33,023 nt of DNA from Sphingobacterium sp. (GTDB taxonomy: Bacteria; Bacteroidota; Bacteroidia; Sphingobacteriales; Sphingobacteriaceae): contig JAITLV010000008.1 in the NCBI GenBank assembly GCA_031277685.1, positions 1-33,023 of the forward strand. The letters run 5' to 3'. Numbering within the stretch: position 1 is the first letter of the stretch; every line of letters begins with the position of its first letter. Below are positions 13,516 through 21,180 of this stretch, piece after piece. The position numbers were made by a program, and so were the translations under genes. A model generated the notes under the pieces. It searched no databases and was not told the DNA's origin. It worked only from the letters and a program-made list of their open reading frames with translations.

Positions 13516-16500
13516 ATGGCAATACAATATAATTTAATAGGAGCGATTACACCTAACAGTGCAACGATAACAAGTAAGTTCGATTACCCAGCACCAACAC
13601 CTAATTCAACAGAATTAAAGATTCTTCGAGTTAGATACCATTCTACATTGGGGATGCAGGTATATGTGAATGGAAAACTTGAAGCAACGGATAACAGTAA
13701 GACAGGGAATTTTGCATACATCGAGAATTTGATGATTGGTTCAGATGCAGATGAAGTAGCATATTTTAAGGGATATATATGTGAAATAGCAATACTCAAT
13801 GATTTCGGAACACCAAATTCCGCTACCAATAATAACATCATAGCGCAAGAAAGATGGCTTGCTGATAAATGGTTAACTACAGGAACCGTGCTAGATGATG
13901 GGTATATAGTTAAAGCAAGTGAAAGCGGTTCTTTTCCTATGATTCCGATGCCTGACCGTATCCAATGGCTCCAAATGAATGAGACAACTATTGTAAATAA
14001 TGGTAACGGTAAATGTAGTAAGTGGGACGATTTTGTAGGATTTGGAGGGGTTTTAAAACATGGTATTCCAACAGCAGGTGCATTGCCTGCAACGATTGCT
14101 GTCAACAAATTCAAAAACAAAAATGCTTTGTATTTTGATGGAACAAATAACTATAAAGTTGCAGGTTTAAAGCAAAGCGGAGACCCGGACTTTTTTACTT
14201 TTTTTATGGTCTTTGCGTTTGATAATACAACAGGTGACCAGACCGTTATAGGTGCTATTAACGATGGTGGAACCGTTTACAATAATGCTATTCGTATAAA
14301 AAAATATAGTGGTGAGCCTAATCTAGCTGTTAGAATCAATACCGCAGGCTTTAATGAGATTCAAGTTCCCTTTTCAGATGTGTATAGTATAAGTTATCCG
14401 CCCAATGTTGTATTGGGAAATACACGGCTAAAGTATTCTAAAAACTCCTCATTTGTTGATGCTAGTTACACAGCATTATTGCCACACAACAGTTCAAATA
14501 ATGGAGTTACTAAGCATACATTGGCAGGACTTAGTAGCAATACTCAATATTACGTCAAAATGGAAACCGACGGAATTGAGCAACCCGAAGTATTGAAGTT
14601 TAAAACATTTCCATTGGTTGGAACTCCAACAAATTTTAAATTCGTGGCAGGTAGCTGTAATTATACAGGCAGTAATGCTGAAACATTCGAAGAGATTAAA
14701 AACGAAGAGCCGTTATTTTGGAGTCATTTAGGGGATTGGCACTATGAGGACATCACAACAAACGATAGCCAATTATTCCGCAATGCGTATAATACAACCG
14801 CAAAACAAACAAGGGTAAGGGATTTGAATAGAAATGTACCTTTGATGTACATTTTTGACGACCACGATTTTTCTGACAACAATAGCGATAAAAATTCCCC
14901 TTCAAAATTTGCATCAATTAATTTTTATCAGGAAAACATCCCTCATTATCCGTTTTTAAATGACACCAATTCAAACCCCTTAACTGATTCGCTTGGTCAA
15001 TCTTGGATTGTGGGACGAATATTATTTATACTTACGGATTTACGGTCTCAAAGGGATAACTTTTTGATAGACGATTACGACCCGAATAAAAAAATGTTGG
15101 GAGATACCCAAAAAGCGTGGTTTAAATCGACTTTGTTGTCAGCAAAAAACAATGATGATATTGCGTTAATCTGTTGGCTAAATCCTGGTTCATGGACAGG
15201 TGAAGACCTCAATGGTTACAGTTGGGATTATGGTTCAAGTGGCGAACATTGGACGGCATACAAGGCAGAGCGTACGGAGCTTTGGCAGTGGATGAACTCT
15301 AACAATATCACCAACATGTTTATTGTTAACGGTGATACCCATCAACAAGCAATAGATGACGGACGTAACGCAATATTTGATACCATGCAACCAACTTTAT
15401 TAGACTGGAAGACCTTTCCCGAAAACCGTTTAACTCCATGTATTGAAGCTAGTCCGTTCCATAAAGATGTTGACCGTGGTTCTGGTCCATTCCAAATTAA
15501 TGATGTTGGTGATAGTGGTTCGGTACCTGTATTGTCGGAAAAAACATATACCACTTTTGAGATAGAAGATAATGGCACCGAATGGATTAAGGTTATTGTC
15601 AAGCAATATGCTCTTCCTGATGGATTGACCTATTACACTGAGAAAACATTGGTTAATAAGTTTGAATTCGTTCGTCAATGCAAAGGAACAAAAGCACCAA
15701 AGCCCGAAATAAATAATGAGTCAGGAGTTCAAAAACTAGCAGGTAAAATAAAGACTAATTTAACCCTTAATAAGAAGTCAGCAGCCATTACTTTTATATC
15801 TCCAACAACCTTTCAAAACAATTGGAAGGCGCCAATAACAGGTAAGGTTAACGGAACCAAAACTAACAGAGTTGTTAAAGTTTATAGACGGTCAGATGAA
15901 GATTATTTGGTAGGTGAATGTGCTGTTAATGCTACAACAGGGGAGTTTACATTTAATGGTAATAAAGGGATTTCAACACTTGTGTTTAAGATTTATAATT
16001 CCTCAACAAATACGCTAATTGAAGAGGTAATAAACGATGGTGTGAATGGAGAAACCTATAGCGATATTGAAGCAAAGCTATATATTACAAGTGATATAGA
16101 TTATTACCAACGTGCCACATCTATCGGGGTATCGAGTGGTTATTCTTTTGAAGTAAGTACAACGGACGAAGACAAAATATATAAAGTCAAAATCATCAAT
16201 AAAAATACCAATGAGGTATTGGCCGAAACCCCTGTTAAAGGATGGTTACCACGGTCTTATACACTTGAAAAAGATGACCCTGCTTATATCACACCGTTCG
16301 CTTCCAAAAGTTATCTATATGATGCAGGATTGTCACTAATATCACTTGCAGGAGTAGGTAACAGTGAAGGTGCAAAAAGGACGGCCAAGGGTATTGTCAA
16401 AAGTCAATTGAATAATGGAGCATTTCCATTTAGCACAAATCACATTAACCCGATTGGTGCAGATGCTTATTTAAGGTCAGGAGCTATATGTTGGGTTGCT

Positions 16501-17289
16501 TATTCTTTAGGTTATTATTTGGAAATATACCCTAATTCTACGATTAAAGAAGACGTAAAACAATGCTTAATCAAAGCTTTGGAATACTTGAAAACTCTTC
16601 AAGATAACACGACAGGAGGACTTATTAAAGGTGGCTCAGGACGGTATACGACAAGCGGAGGAATTGAAACATTCGACCCTACTTATATTATTCCGTGGGT
16701 ATCAACAGAGCATAATATTGACGCTTATTTTGCCTTCAAGCAAGCAGGAAATGTATTAGGCAACGCAGGTTATACGACCGTTGCAACAGCAATAGGTAAT
16801 TCCATAGTAACACGGTTGTATAATAGTACCGAAAACCGAATGTACCAAGGAATTAACGCAGATGGAACACCCGACACAGCCGATGCACTAGATATAAATT
16901 CATGGGGAGCTATCGCTATGGTTGCTCTAGGCCAAAGAGAATATGCGGTTAAACTCCTAGAAAGAGCCGAGCGGTATTATTCAACAACAGATGAAGAAAC
17001 AGGCGCACTAGGCTATAAACCATATTCAGCTGAATTAGGTTATCCAAATGCAAAAAATACTGTATGGTTTGAAGGGAGCTTTGGCGTTGCTTTGGGGTAC
17101 TATAAGATTGGTAACGTTGAAAAATATAATCAACTTTTGGATGGTCTTTATAAGTACAAGGAATCAGACGGAGCATTTAGATATGCAACATTGCGAGATT
17201 CAACTTATGAGATTACCAATAACAAAGCAATTGCATCAACCGCTTGGTTTGTCTTAGCAAACAGTTTGGCGAACAATGTGTGGAAATAG
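13516..17289 (+). CDS. multidomain tail protein: LamG-like, PhoD-like phosphatase, alpha/alpha-toroid
   Basis: The protein has 1,257 residues. Residues about 35-95 and 145-285 look like two LamG/concanavalin-type beta domains (MQVYVNGKLEATDN, NALYFDGTNNYKV). About 290-365 is the Fn3-like domain that precedes PhoD enzymes. The catalytic PhoD-like domain follows (about 375-700): GSC at 379-381, HLGDWHYED at 404-412, FDDHDF at 447-452, LTDLR at 506-510 and NGDTHQ at 605-610, so the metal-binding Asp and His residues are present. Beta-rich linkers run to about 920. Residues 925-1,257 form a probable (alpha/alpha)6 toroid with WVSTEHNIDAYFAF (1,061-1,074) and NTVWFEGSFGVALGYY (1,181-1,196), as in some glycoside hydrolases. 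No signal peptide. It is probably a host-surface depolymerase or receptor-binding protein. Confidence 0.8.
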   Translation: MAIQYNLIGAITPNSATITSKFDYPAPTPNSTELKILRVRYHSTLGMQVYVNGKLEATDNSKTGNFAYIENLMIGSDADEVAYFKGYICEIAILNDFGTPNSATNNNIIAQERWLADKWLTTGTVLDDGYIVKASESGSFPMIPMPDRIQWLQMNETTIVNNGNGKCSKWDDFVGFGGVLKHGIPTAGALPATIAVNKFKNKNALYFDGTNNYKVAGLKQSGDPDFFTFFMVFAFDNTTGDQTVIGAINDGGTVYNNAIRIKKYSGEPNLAVRINTAGFNEIQVPFSDVYSISYPPNVVLGNTRLKYSKNSSFVDASYTALLPHNSSNNGVTKHTLAGLSSNTQYYVKMETDGIEQPEVLKFKTFPLVGTPTNFKFVAGSCNYTGSNAETFEEIKNEEPLFWSHLGDWHYEDITTNDSQLFRNAYNTTAKQTRVRDLNRNVPLMYIFDDHDFSDNNSDKNSPSKFASINFYQENIPHYPFLNDTNSNPLTDSLGQSWIVGRILFILTDLRSQRDNFLIDDYDPNKKMLGDTQKAWFKSTLLSAKNNDDIALICWLNPGSWTGEDLNGYSWDYGSSGEHWTAYKAERTELWQWMNSNNITNMFIVNGDTHQQAIDDGRNAIFDTMQPTLLDWKTFPENRLTPCIEASPFHKDVDRGSGPFQINDVGDSGSVPVLSEKTYTTFEIEDNGTEWIKVIVKQYALPDGLTYYTEKTLVNKFEFVRQCKGTKAPKPEINNESGVQKLAGKIKTNLTLNKKSAAITFISPTTFQNNWKAPITGKVNGTKTNRVVKVYRRSDEDYLVGECAVNATTGEFTFNGNKGISTLVFKIYNSSTNTLIEEVINDGVNGETYSDIEAKLYITSDIDYYQRATSIGVSSGYSFEVSTTDEDKIYKVKIINKNTNEVLAETPVKGWLPRSYTLEKDDPAYITPFASKSYLYDAGLSLISLAGVGNSEGAKRTAKGIVKSQLNNGAFPFSTNHINPIGADAYLRSGAICWVAYSLGYYLEIYPNSTIKEDVKQCLIKALEYLKTLQDNTTGGLIKGGSGRYTTSGGIETFDPTYIIPWVSTEHNIDAYFAFKQAGNVLGNAGYTTVATAIGNSIVTRLYNSTENRMYQGINADGTPDTADALDINSWGAIAMVALGQREYAVKLLERAERYYSTTDEETGALGYKPYSAELGYPNAKNTVWFEGSFGVALGYYKIGNVEKYNQLLDGLYKYKESDGAFRYATLRDSTYEITNNKAIASTAWFVLANSLANNVWK

Positions 17290-17354
17290 AGATTTTCCAA
17301 GTTTTGAATATATTTAGTAAATTTAGGTTCTTTCATAAAAATTGAAATTTTTAG

Positions 17355-17386
17355 CCCTTCGCAGTTCGGAATGTGAGGGGTTTTTT
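17355..17386 (+). terminator. intrinsic terminator 1 of a tandem pair
   Basis: CCCTTCGCA and TGTGAGGGG form a 9-bp stem with two G-U pairs around an 8-base loop, followed by six T. It is 65 bases after the tail gene stop. Confidence 0.8.
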
Positions 17387-17456
17387 GTTATTTATTTTTT
17401 GTATATTAAGGTAGTTTAAAAGGATTTTATTTTTTTCATATTTAGGTTTATAATTG

Positions 17457-17486
17457 CCCCTTGTAGTAATTTACGAGGGGTTTTTT
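17457..17486 (+). terminator. intrinsic terminator 2 of a tandem pair
   Basis: CCCCTTGTA and TACGAGGGG form a 9-bp stem with one G-U pair, followed by six T. The two rightward terminators insulate the leftward cassette that follows. Confidence 0.8.
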
Positions 17487-17492
17487 ATTGAA

Positions 17493-17522
17493 TAAAAAAG
17501 TCTAGACTATTTGCCTAGACTT
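17493..17522 (-). terminator. intrinsic terminator of the leftward cassette
   Basis: On the minus strand AAGTCTAG, a 9-base loop, CTAGACTT and a T-rich tract. It lies 25 bases beyond the stop of the zinc-ribbon gene at 17,548. Confidence 0.8.
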
Positions 17523-17547
17523 AAATAGGAATGGATGACATATAGAT

Positions 17548-17661
17548 TTAATCTTCATCAAATTCTATCCCATCGTCCCATTCGTAATCACAGTCTGGGC
17601 ATTCATATTGAACCCCATTGTGATAAGCATTTTCATTCGAGCAATTTGGACATTCTACCAT
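17548..17661 (-). CDS. 37-residue zinc-ribbon protein
   Basis: The minus-strand frame reads MVECPNCSNENAYHNGVQYE and continues CPDCDYEWDDGIEFDED. Two CPxC pairs separated by about 13 residues, followed by YEW, match the N-terminal zinc ribbon of PhnA/YjdM-type proteins. Here the ribbon forms the whole protein, with an acidic end. It might bind a protein or RNA partner. It is the last gene of the leftward cassette, with a terminator directly after it. Confidence 0.65.
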   Translation of the reverse strand: MVECPNCSNENAYHNGVQYECPDCDYEWDDGIEFDED

Positions 17662-17670
17662 ATTAATTTT

Positions 17671-17796
17671 TTATTTAGGTGAACAAGATGTACCGCCAAT
17701 AGCCCAAAACGGCCTTTTAGGACATGTACGCATTTTTAGATGATTAGGAATAATTGACCAATAGCCACACCATCGACATACTTTAATAATTGACAT
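17671..17796 (-). CDS. 41-residue Cys-rich protein
   Basis: The minus-strand frame reads MSIIKVCRWCGYWSIIPNHL and continues KMRTCPKRPFWAIGGTSCSPK. CRWCGYW is a typical zinc knuckle, with later cysteines at 25 and 38 as possible partners. It lies nine bases upstream of the next small zinc-ribbon gene, and the pair is probably co-transcribed. Because it is so short the call rests on the Cys pattern and on the tight spacing. Confidence 0.5.
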   Translation of the reverse strand: MSIIKVCRWCGYWSIIPNHLKMRTCPKRPFWAIGGTSCSPK

Positions 17797-17863
17797 ACTA
17801 TTGAATAGGCTAAAATTAAATATCTAAATATATAATTATTTTTCAATATAGGACGCATTATTT

Positions 17864-18352
17864 TTATTGTATTTTAACAAATGGCTTGACCCAAAGAATT
17901 TGATTATTTTCCAGCATCTCAATGACGATAATCAAGTCAGCAGCCGTAAACCATTGAGCTGAAAATTTAAGAGACAAATTAATTACCCAACCTTGAATTT
18001 TACAGTAGTGTATACTTCCCATATCGCTATTATTACACATAAAGCTATAACCAAATTCTTGACCAGTGTAATTAAGGTCTGAAACTGTAATTACTTCTCT
18101 TTTGTCACCATGATAGGCAAGACAAACCATTTTAGTCTCATATTTATGTATTAAAGCGTCTATAATTATTGTCTCTAATTCCTTGTTTAATTTACCCTCT
18201 TCCAACCGCCACAGATGATATTGTTGTTTGAATAATAATTTTGCATTGTTCTTACCAAATACTATATAATCAATCGTGGTTTTCCCTTCATCAACGACTT
18301 CAACCATTACCTTGTATGACCTGTTTTTATATGTAAATTCCAAACTATCCAT
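17864..18352 (-). CDS. hypothetical protein, first gene of the leftward cassette
   Basis: The 162-residue soluble protein begins with strands (MDSLEFTYKNRSYKVMVEVV) that look like a small alpha/beta domain. A helical segment (ELETIIIDALIHKYETKMVC) follows, and the end is hydrophobic (TAADLIIVIEMLENNQILWV). No family recognised. Its promoter (18,357-18,388) is a good host-type promoter and lacks the late element. It can therefore be transcribed independently of the phage late genes, as expected for a lysogenic-conversion or exclusion gene. Confidence 0.6.
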   Translation of the reverse strand: MDSLEFTYKNRSYKVMVEVVDEGKTTIDYIVFGKNNAKLLFKQQYHLWRLEEGKLNKELETIIIDALIHKYETKMVCLAYHGDKREVITVSDLNYTGQEFGYSFMCNNSDMGSIHYCKIQGWVINLSLKFSAQWFTAADLIIVIEMLENNQILWVKPFVKIQ

Positions 18353-18356
18353 ATTG

Positions 18357-18388
18357 CAAAAATACTAAATATATTAGTATTTAGTCAA
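18357..18388 (-). promoter_or_regulatory. host-type promoter with a dyad, reading into the leftward cassette
   Basis: On the minus strand TTG (18,386-18,388), 21 bases, then TATTTTTG (18,357-18,364), which fits TAnnTTTG. TACTAA-ATATA-TTAGTA (18,363-18,379) is a perfect 6-bp dyad between the two boxes. Confidence 0.6.
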
Positions 18389-18408
18389 TAGCCGACCATC
18401 ATGACAAA

Positions 18409-18420
18409 GCCAATATTTAT
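18409..18420 (+). promoter_or_regulatory. late-region element copy 3 (GCCAATATTTAT)
   Basis: Exact copy 12 bases before the ATG of the tail hub gene (18,433), in the divergent gap after the leftward cassette. No rightward gene precedes it for 1.1 kb. Confidence 0.7.
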
Positions 18421-18432
18421 GATAAAATCATA

Positions 18433-20688
18433 ATGGCTAAAAAGTACAATTTATATATAGTGTCGGACAATAATAGCGAGATATACGAACTCGATATTGA
18501 TTCATTCGACACATCTACAATATTTTCAGTCGAAAACCTGCAAGATATTACAAAGCGTAACGATACAATCACATTTGATATTAAGTTATTAAGAACTAAA
18601 GCGAATAACATCGCACTTGGTAATCTATTCGATATTTCGACATTTTCGTCTTCCAACTATACACAACAACTAGGGCATAACTATACCCCTAACCAATTGG
18701 TTAATTGCCAACTTTTTGAAGATAATACTCAATTGTTAAAAGGTAAATTGCAAATTATTGACTTCGATAAATCAACATATAACGCAGTGATAACAGGTGA
18801 GGTTGTTAGCTTCATGGCTAACATCAAAGACCGCTATTTGCATGAACTTGATAGCTTGTCAGAAGAGGTGCAATTTAATTACACTTATATAACACCTACA
18901 TGGACAAGTTCAACATCACCGTATTTATTTCCGATGTTGGATTATGGTGTAGACTATCGAACAGGAAATTATGACCAATACGATAATAACTACGAGATTA
19001 ATAATTTAAGACCTGCATTCTTTCTGAAATCCTATTTCAATGCGATTTTTAAGGGGTTTAGATTTGACGATGCTAAACAGATTTATACCCAAAAAAAGGA
19101 AGATAACACACTATTGAATAATAATACGGTCGATTTGTCAAAAATTGACACCATCATCAAAAATGTATTCATCCCAAATAACTTTGAAAACTTTACTCGA
19201 AGTGTTGAAGGTTTAGTAACAAAAATCCTAATGTCTAATCCTGGGCAGGTAGGTGATAATGGAACCTTGCAGACAATTAACGGTGTTGCAAATCAATTTA
19301 ATTCGTCTGTTGATGATTTTTGGACAGTTGGAACTAAGACAAATTTCAAGCTTTGGGAATCTAGCGGAGGGGGTGGAGTGACACAACTTTCAATGCCTAC
19401 TTTAAGACCCGTTGATAAATATGTCAATTGTACATTGCGTTTGCGTTTTCGCTTAGTGATGCCAAAAGGTACAATAGGTACTTGGATGGTAGGACTTGCC
19501 GATGTAGCAGGAGCGAACAAGCTAGAGCAGGGACAATTAAAGCATTACACAAAAGTGCAAAAGTCTGATATTAATATTAGTCAGGAATTCAATATGGAAT
19601 TTGATTTGCAAGTGGATAACCTGCAAGGTGAATTTGCTTTTGCATTTTTTCGTGATGACCAGACCGCAGCCAATTCAAAAAATGAGACAGGAATCGAGTT
19701 TGACAACATAGGCATTCAAGTAGGTAAACCAAATACAACAACTGAAATAAGTGTTGATTATAATGATACCATTGACGTATTTAACTACATTCCGAAAGAT
19801 GTTAAGATAGTGGATTTTTTGAAGTCAATTATGCAAATGTTCAACCTCTATTTATACCAAGACAAAGACATCCCCAACAGATTTATAATGTCTACCTACA
19901 ATGATTTTTATAAAGACATTATTACTTTAAACCCATCAAAGGCTATAGACTGGAGCGATAAAATAGAATGGAATAAGGCAAAGTTTAAAACCAATATTGA
20001 TTTGCCAAAATCGTATTCTTTCAAGTTCACAGAAGATGGTGATATGATGAATAACTATTATCAGGAAACTTATAAATCAAATTTTGGAGATTATTTAGTT
20101 TTAAATGAAAACGGAACAGAAGACGATAATGCAGTTGAATTAATATTTTCACCAACGCAAAACCTATCGCATTCAAAGGACTTAAAAAATCTTCCAATAC
20201 TTTACGAAAGTGATTCATTAATGGGGGAGAAGAAACCATTTAAGTCAAATATTCGGATTCTCTACAATAATGGTCTAAAACCTGTTTCCCCTTCGTTTGA
20301 AATCAAAAATGGTGACACATTAATAGGCTATCGACCAACATACAATTATTGTAGTATGCTAAAATGGAGTGCATCCGATACTTTTGAAAGTATGTTGTTA
20401 TTTGATATTCCCTATAATCTAATGACTTATGATTTTACCAACGTAGATAAGTCAAAGTCATTGTTCAATCTATATTACACGAATAGGATAAAGGAGTTAA
20501 CAGATAACAATTTGACCGTGTTGGAAGTTGAAATATATCTAACGAAAGAAGATATTGAACAACTAGATTTTACTAGGCCAATCTATGTGGAAAATGAGGA
20601 CGGCAATACATACTTTAAGCTTTTAGAGGTGAACTACAATAACAATACGTTACTATCAAAGTGCAAATTGCAGAAGATTACCATTTAA
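18433..20688 (+). CDS. tail hub/baseplate-type protein
   Basis: The 751-residue protein starts with a beta-rich domain (KYNLYIVSDNNSEIYELDID, then QDITKRNDTITFDIKLLRTK and QLFEDNTQLLKGKLQIIDFD). Such a start is typical of the baseplate hub or Tal-like proteins of Bacteroidota siphophages. The middle contains a jelly-roll-like region (about 285-430, KLWESSGGGGVTQLSM, LRLRFRLVMPKGTIGTWMVG). The C-terminal part (about 460-620) is probably the second hub domain. I see no peptidase motif. It is followed after 14 bases by a lipoprotein gene in the same transcription unit. Confidence 0.6.
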   Translation: MAKKYNLYIVSDNNSEIYELDIDSFDTSTIFSVENLQDITKRNDTITFDIKLLRTKANNIALGNLFDISTFSSSNYTQQLGHNYTPNQLVNCQLFEDNTQLLKGKLQIIDFDKSTYNAVITGEVVSFMANIKDRYLHELDSLSEEVQFNYTYITPTWTSSTSPYLFPMLDYGVDYRTGNYDQYDNNYEINNLRPAFFLKSYFNAIFKGFRFDDAKQIYTQKKEDNTLLNNNTVDLSKIDTIIKNVFIPNNFENFTRSVEGLVTKILMSNPGQVGDNGTLQTINGVANQFNSSVDDFWTVGTKTNFKLWESSGGGGVTQLSMPTLRPVDKYVNCTLRLRFRLVMPKGTIGTWMVGLADVAGANKLEQGQLKHYTKVQKSDINISQEFNMEFDLQVDNLQGEFAFAFFRDDQTAANSKNETGIEFDNIGIQVGKPNTTTEISVDYNDTIDVFNYIPKDVKIVDFLKSIMQMFNLYLYQDKDIPNRFIMSTYNDFYKDIITLNPSKAIDWSDKIEWNKAKFKTNIDLPKSYSFKFTEDGDMMNNYYQETYKSNFGDYLVLNENGTEDDNAVELIFSPTQNLSHSKDLKNLPILYESDSLMGEKKPFKSNIRILYNNGLKPVSPSFEIKNGDTLIGYRPTYNYCSMLKWSASDTFESMLLFDIPYNLMTYDFTNVDKSKSLFNLYYTNRIKELTDNNLTVLEVEIYLTKEDIEQLDFTRPIYVENEDGNTYFKLLEVNYNNNTLLSKCKLQKITI

Positions 20689-20702
20689 TATATATTTACA
20701 GA

Positions 20703-21077
20703 ATGAAAAAAGCTATATTATTATTGTTGGTTGTGTTTGGATTGGCTTCAACCATATTAACAAGTTGCAAAGGTGATAAAGACCGTTATCAATACGAGCA
20801 CACTATTAAAAAAGGAATTTTTAAAAACGAACTTATTGGCAATCTAGAAGGTGCATATAAAGATATATATGGGAAAGATTTTTTGTACGAATTGGAAAAA
20901 TTTCAAGAGAACAAAAAGGAAACATATAGGATTACTGTAAAACCCGATGGGGTTATAGATTTCCATTTTGAAAGCGGTAAATTATCTAGTTATTCCTTAA
21001 TTAGAAATGACAATAAAAGCCTAGATTGGATGTTTAAAATAATTAAAGGGGTTGAAGCTACAAAAGCTGAATATTAA
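20703..21077 (+). CDS. small lipoprotein, candidate superinfection-exclusion factor
   Basis: The 124-residue protein has a clear lipoprotein signal: MKKAILLLLVVFGLASTIL, then LTSC with Cys22. The frame is open further upstream, but the signal peptide fixes the start at ATG 20,703. The mature part is about 100 residues, charged, with a beta-type end (VKPDGVIDFHFESGKLSSYS). It lies between the tail hub and tape measure genes with its own terminator. Phage-encoded lipoproteins in tail regions (for example Llp of T5 or Ltp of TP-J34) block DNA entry of later phages. That role is inferred from type and position. Confidence 0.65.
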   Translation: MKKAILLLLVVFGLASTILTSCKGDKDRYQYEHTIKKGIFKNELIGNLEGAYKDIYGKDFLYELEKFQENKKETYRITVKPDGVIDFHFESGKLSSYSLIRNDNKSLDWMFKIIKGVEATKAEY

Positions 21078-21108
21078 AATACATATATCTTCCAGAGTAT
21101 GGAAATGA

Positions 21109-21135
21109 GGGCTATCTAATTGGGTAGCCTTTTTT
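21109..21135 (+). terminator. intrinsic terminator after the lipoprotein gene
   Basis: GGCTATC, loop TAATT, GGGTAGCC with one G-U pair, then TTTTTT. Copy 4 of the late element begins 22 bases later. Confidence 0.8.
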
Positions 21136-21157
21136 GTTTTCCGCCCTTTGCCATGGA

Positions 21158-21169
21158 GCCAATATTTAT
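21158..21169 (+). promoter_or_regulatory. late-region element copy 4 (GCCAATATTTAT)
   Basis: Exact copy 11 bases before the tape measure ATG (21,181), directly after a terminator, so transcription has to restart here. Confidence 0.75.
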
Positions 21170-21180
21170 TTGAAAAAAAT

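Noticed and set aside
13584..14120. A 178-codon minus-strand frame
   Set aside because: It lies wholly inside the large tail gene, and no promoter, terminator or motif supports it.
15342..15678. Two minus-strand frames inside the phosphatase domain
   Set aside because: They are complements of conserved PhoD motifs on the plus strand and show no features of their own.
21148..21180. An earlier TTG start for the tape measure protein
   Set aside because: It would translate across the late element; the ATG at 21,181 lies at the usual distance from the element and gives a typical N-terminus.
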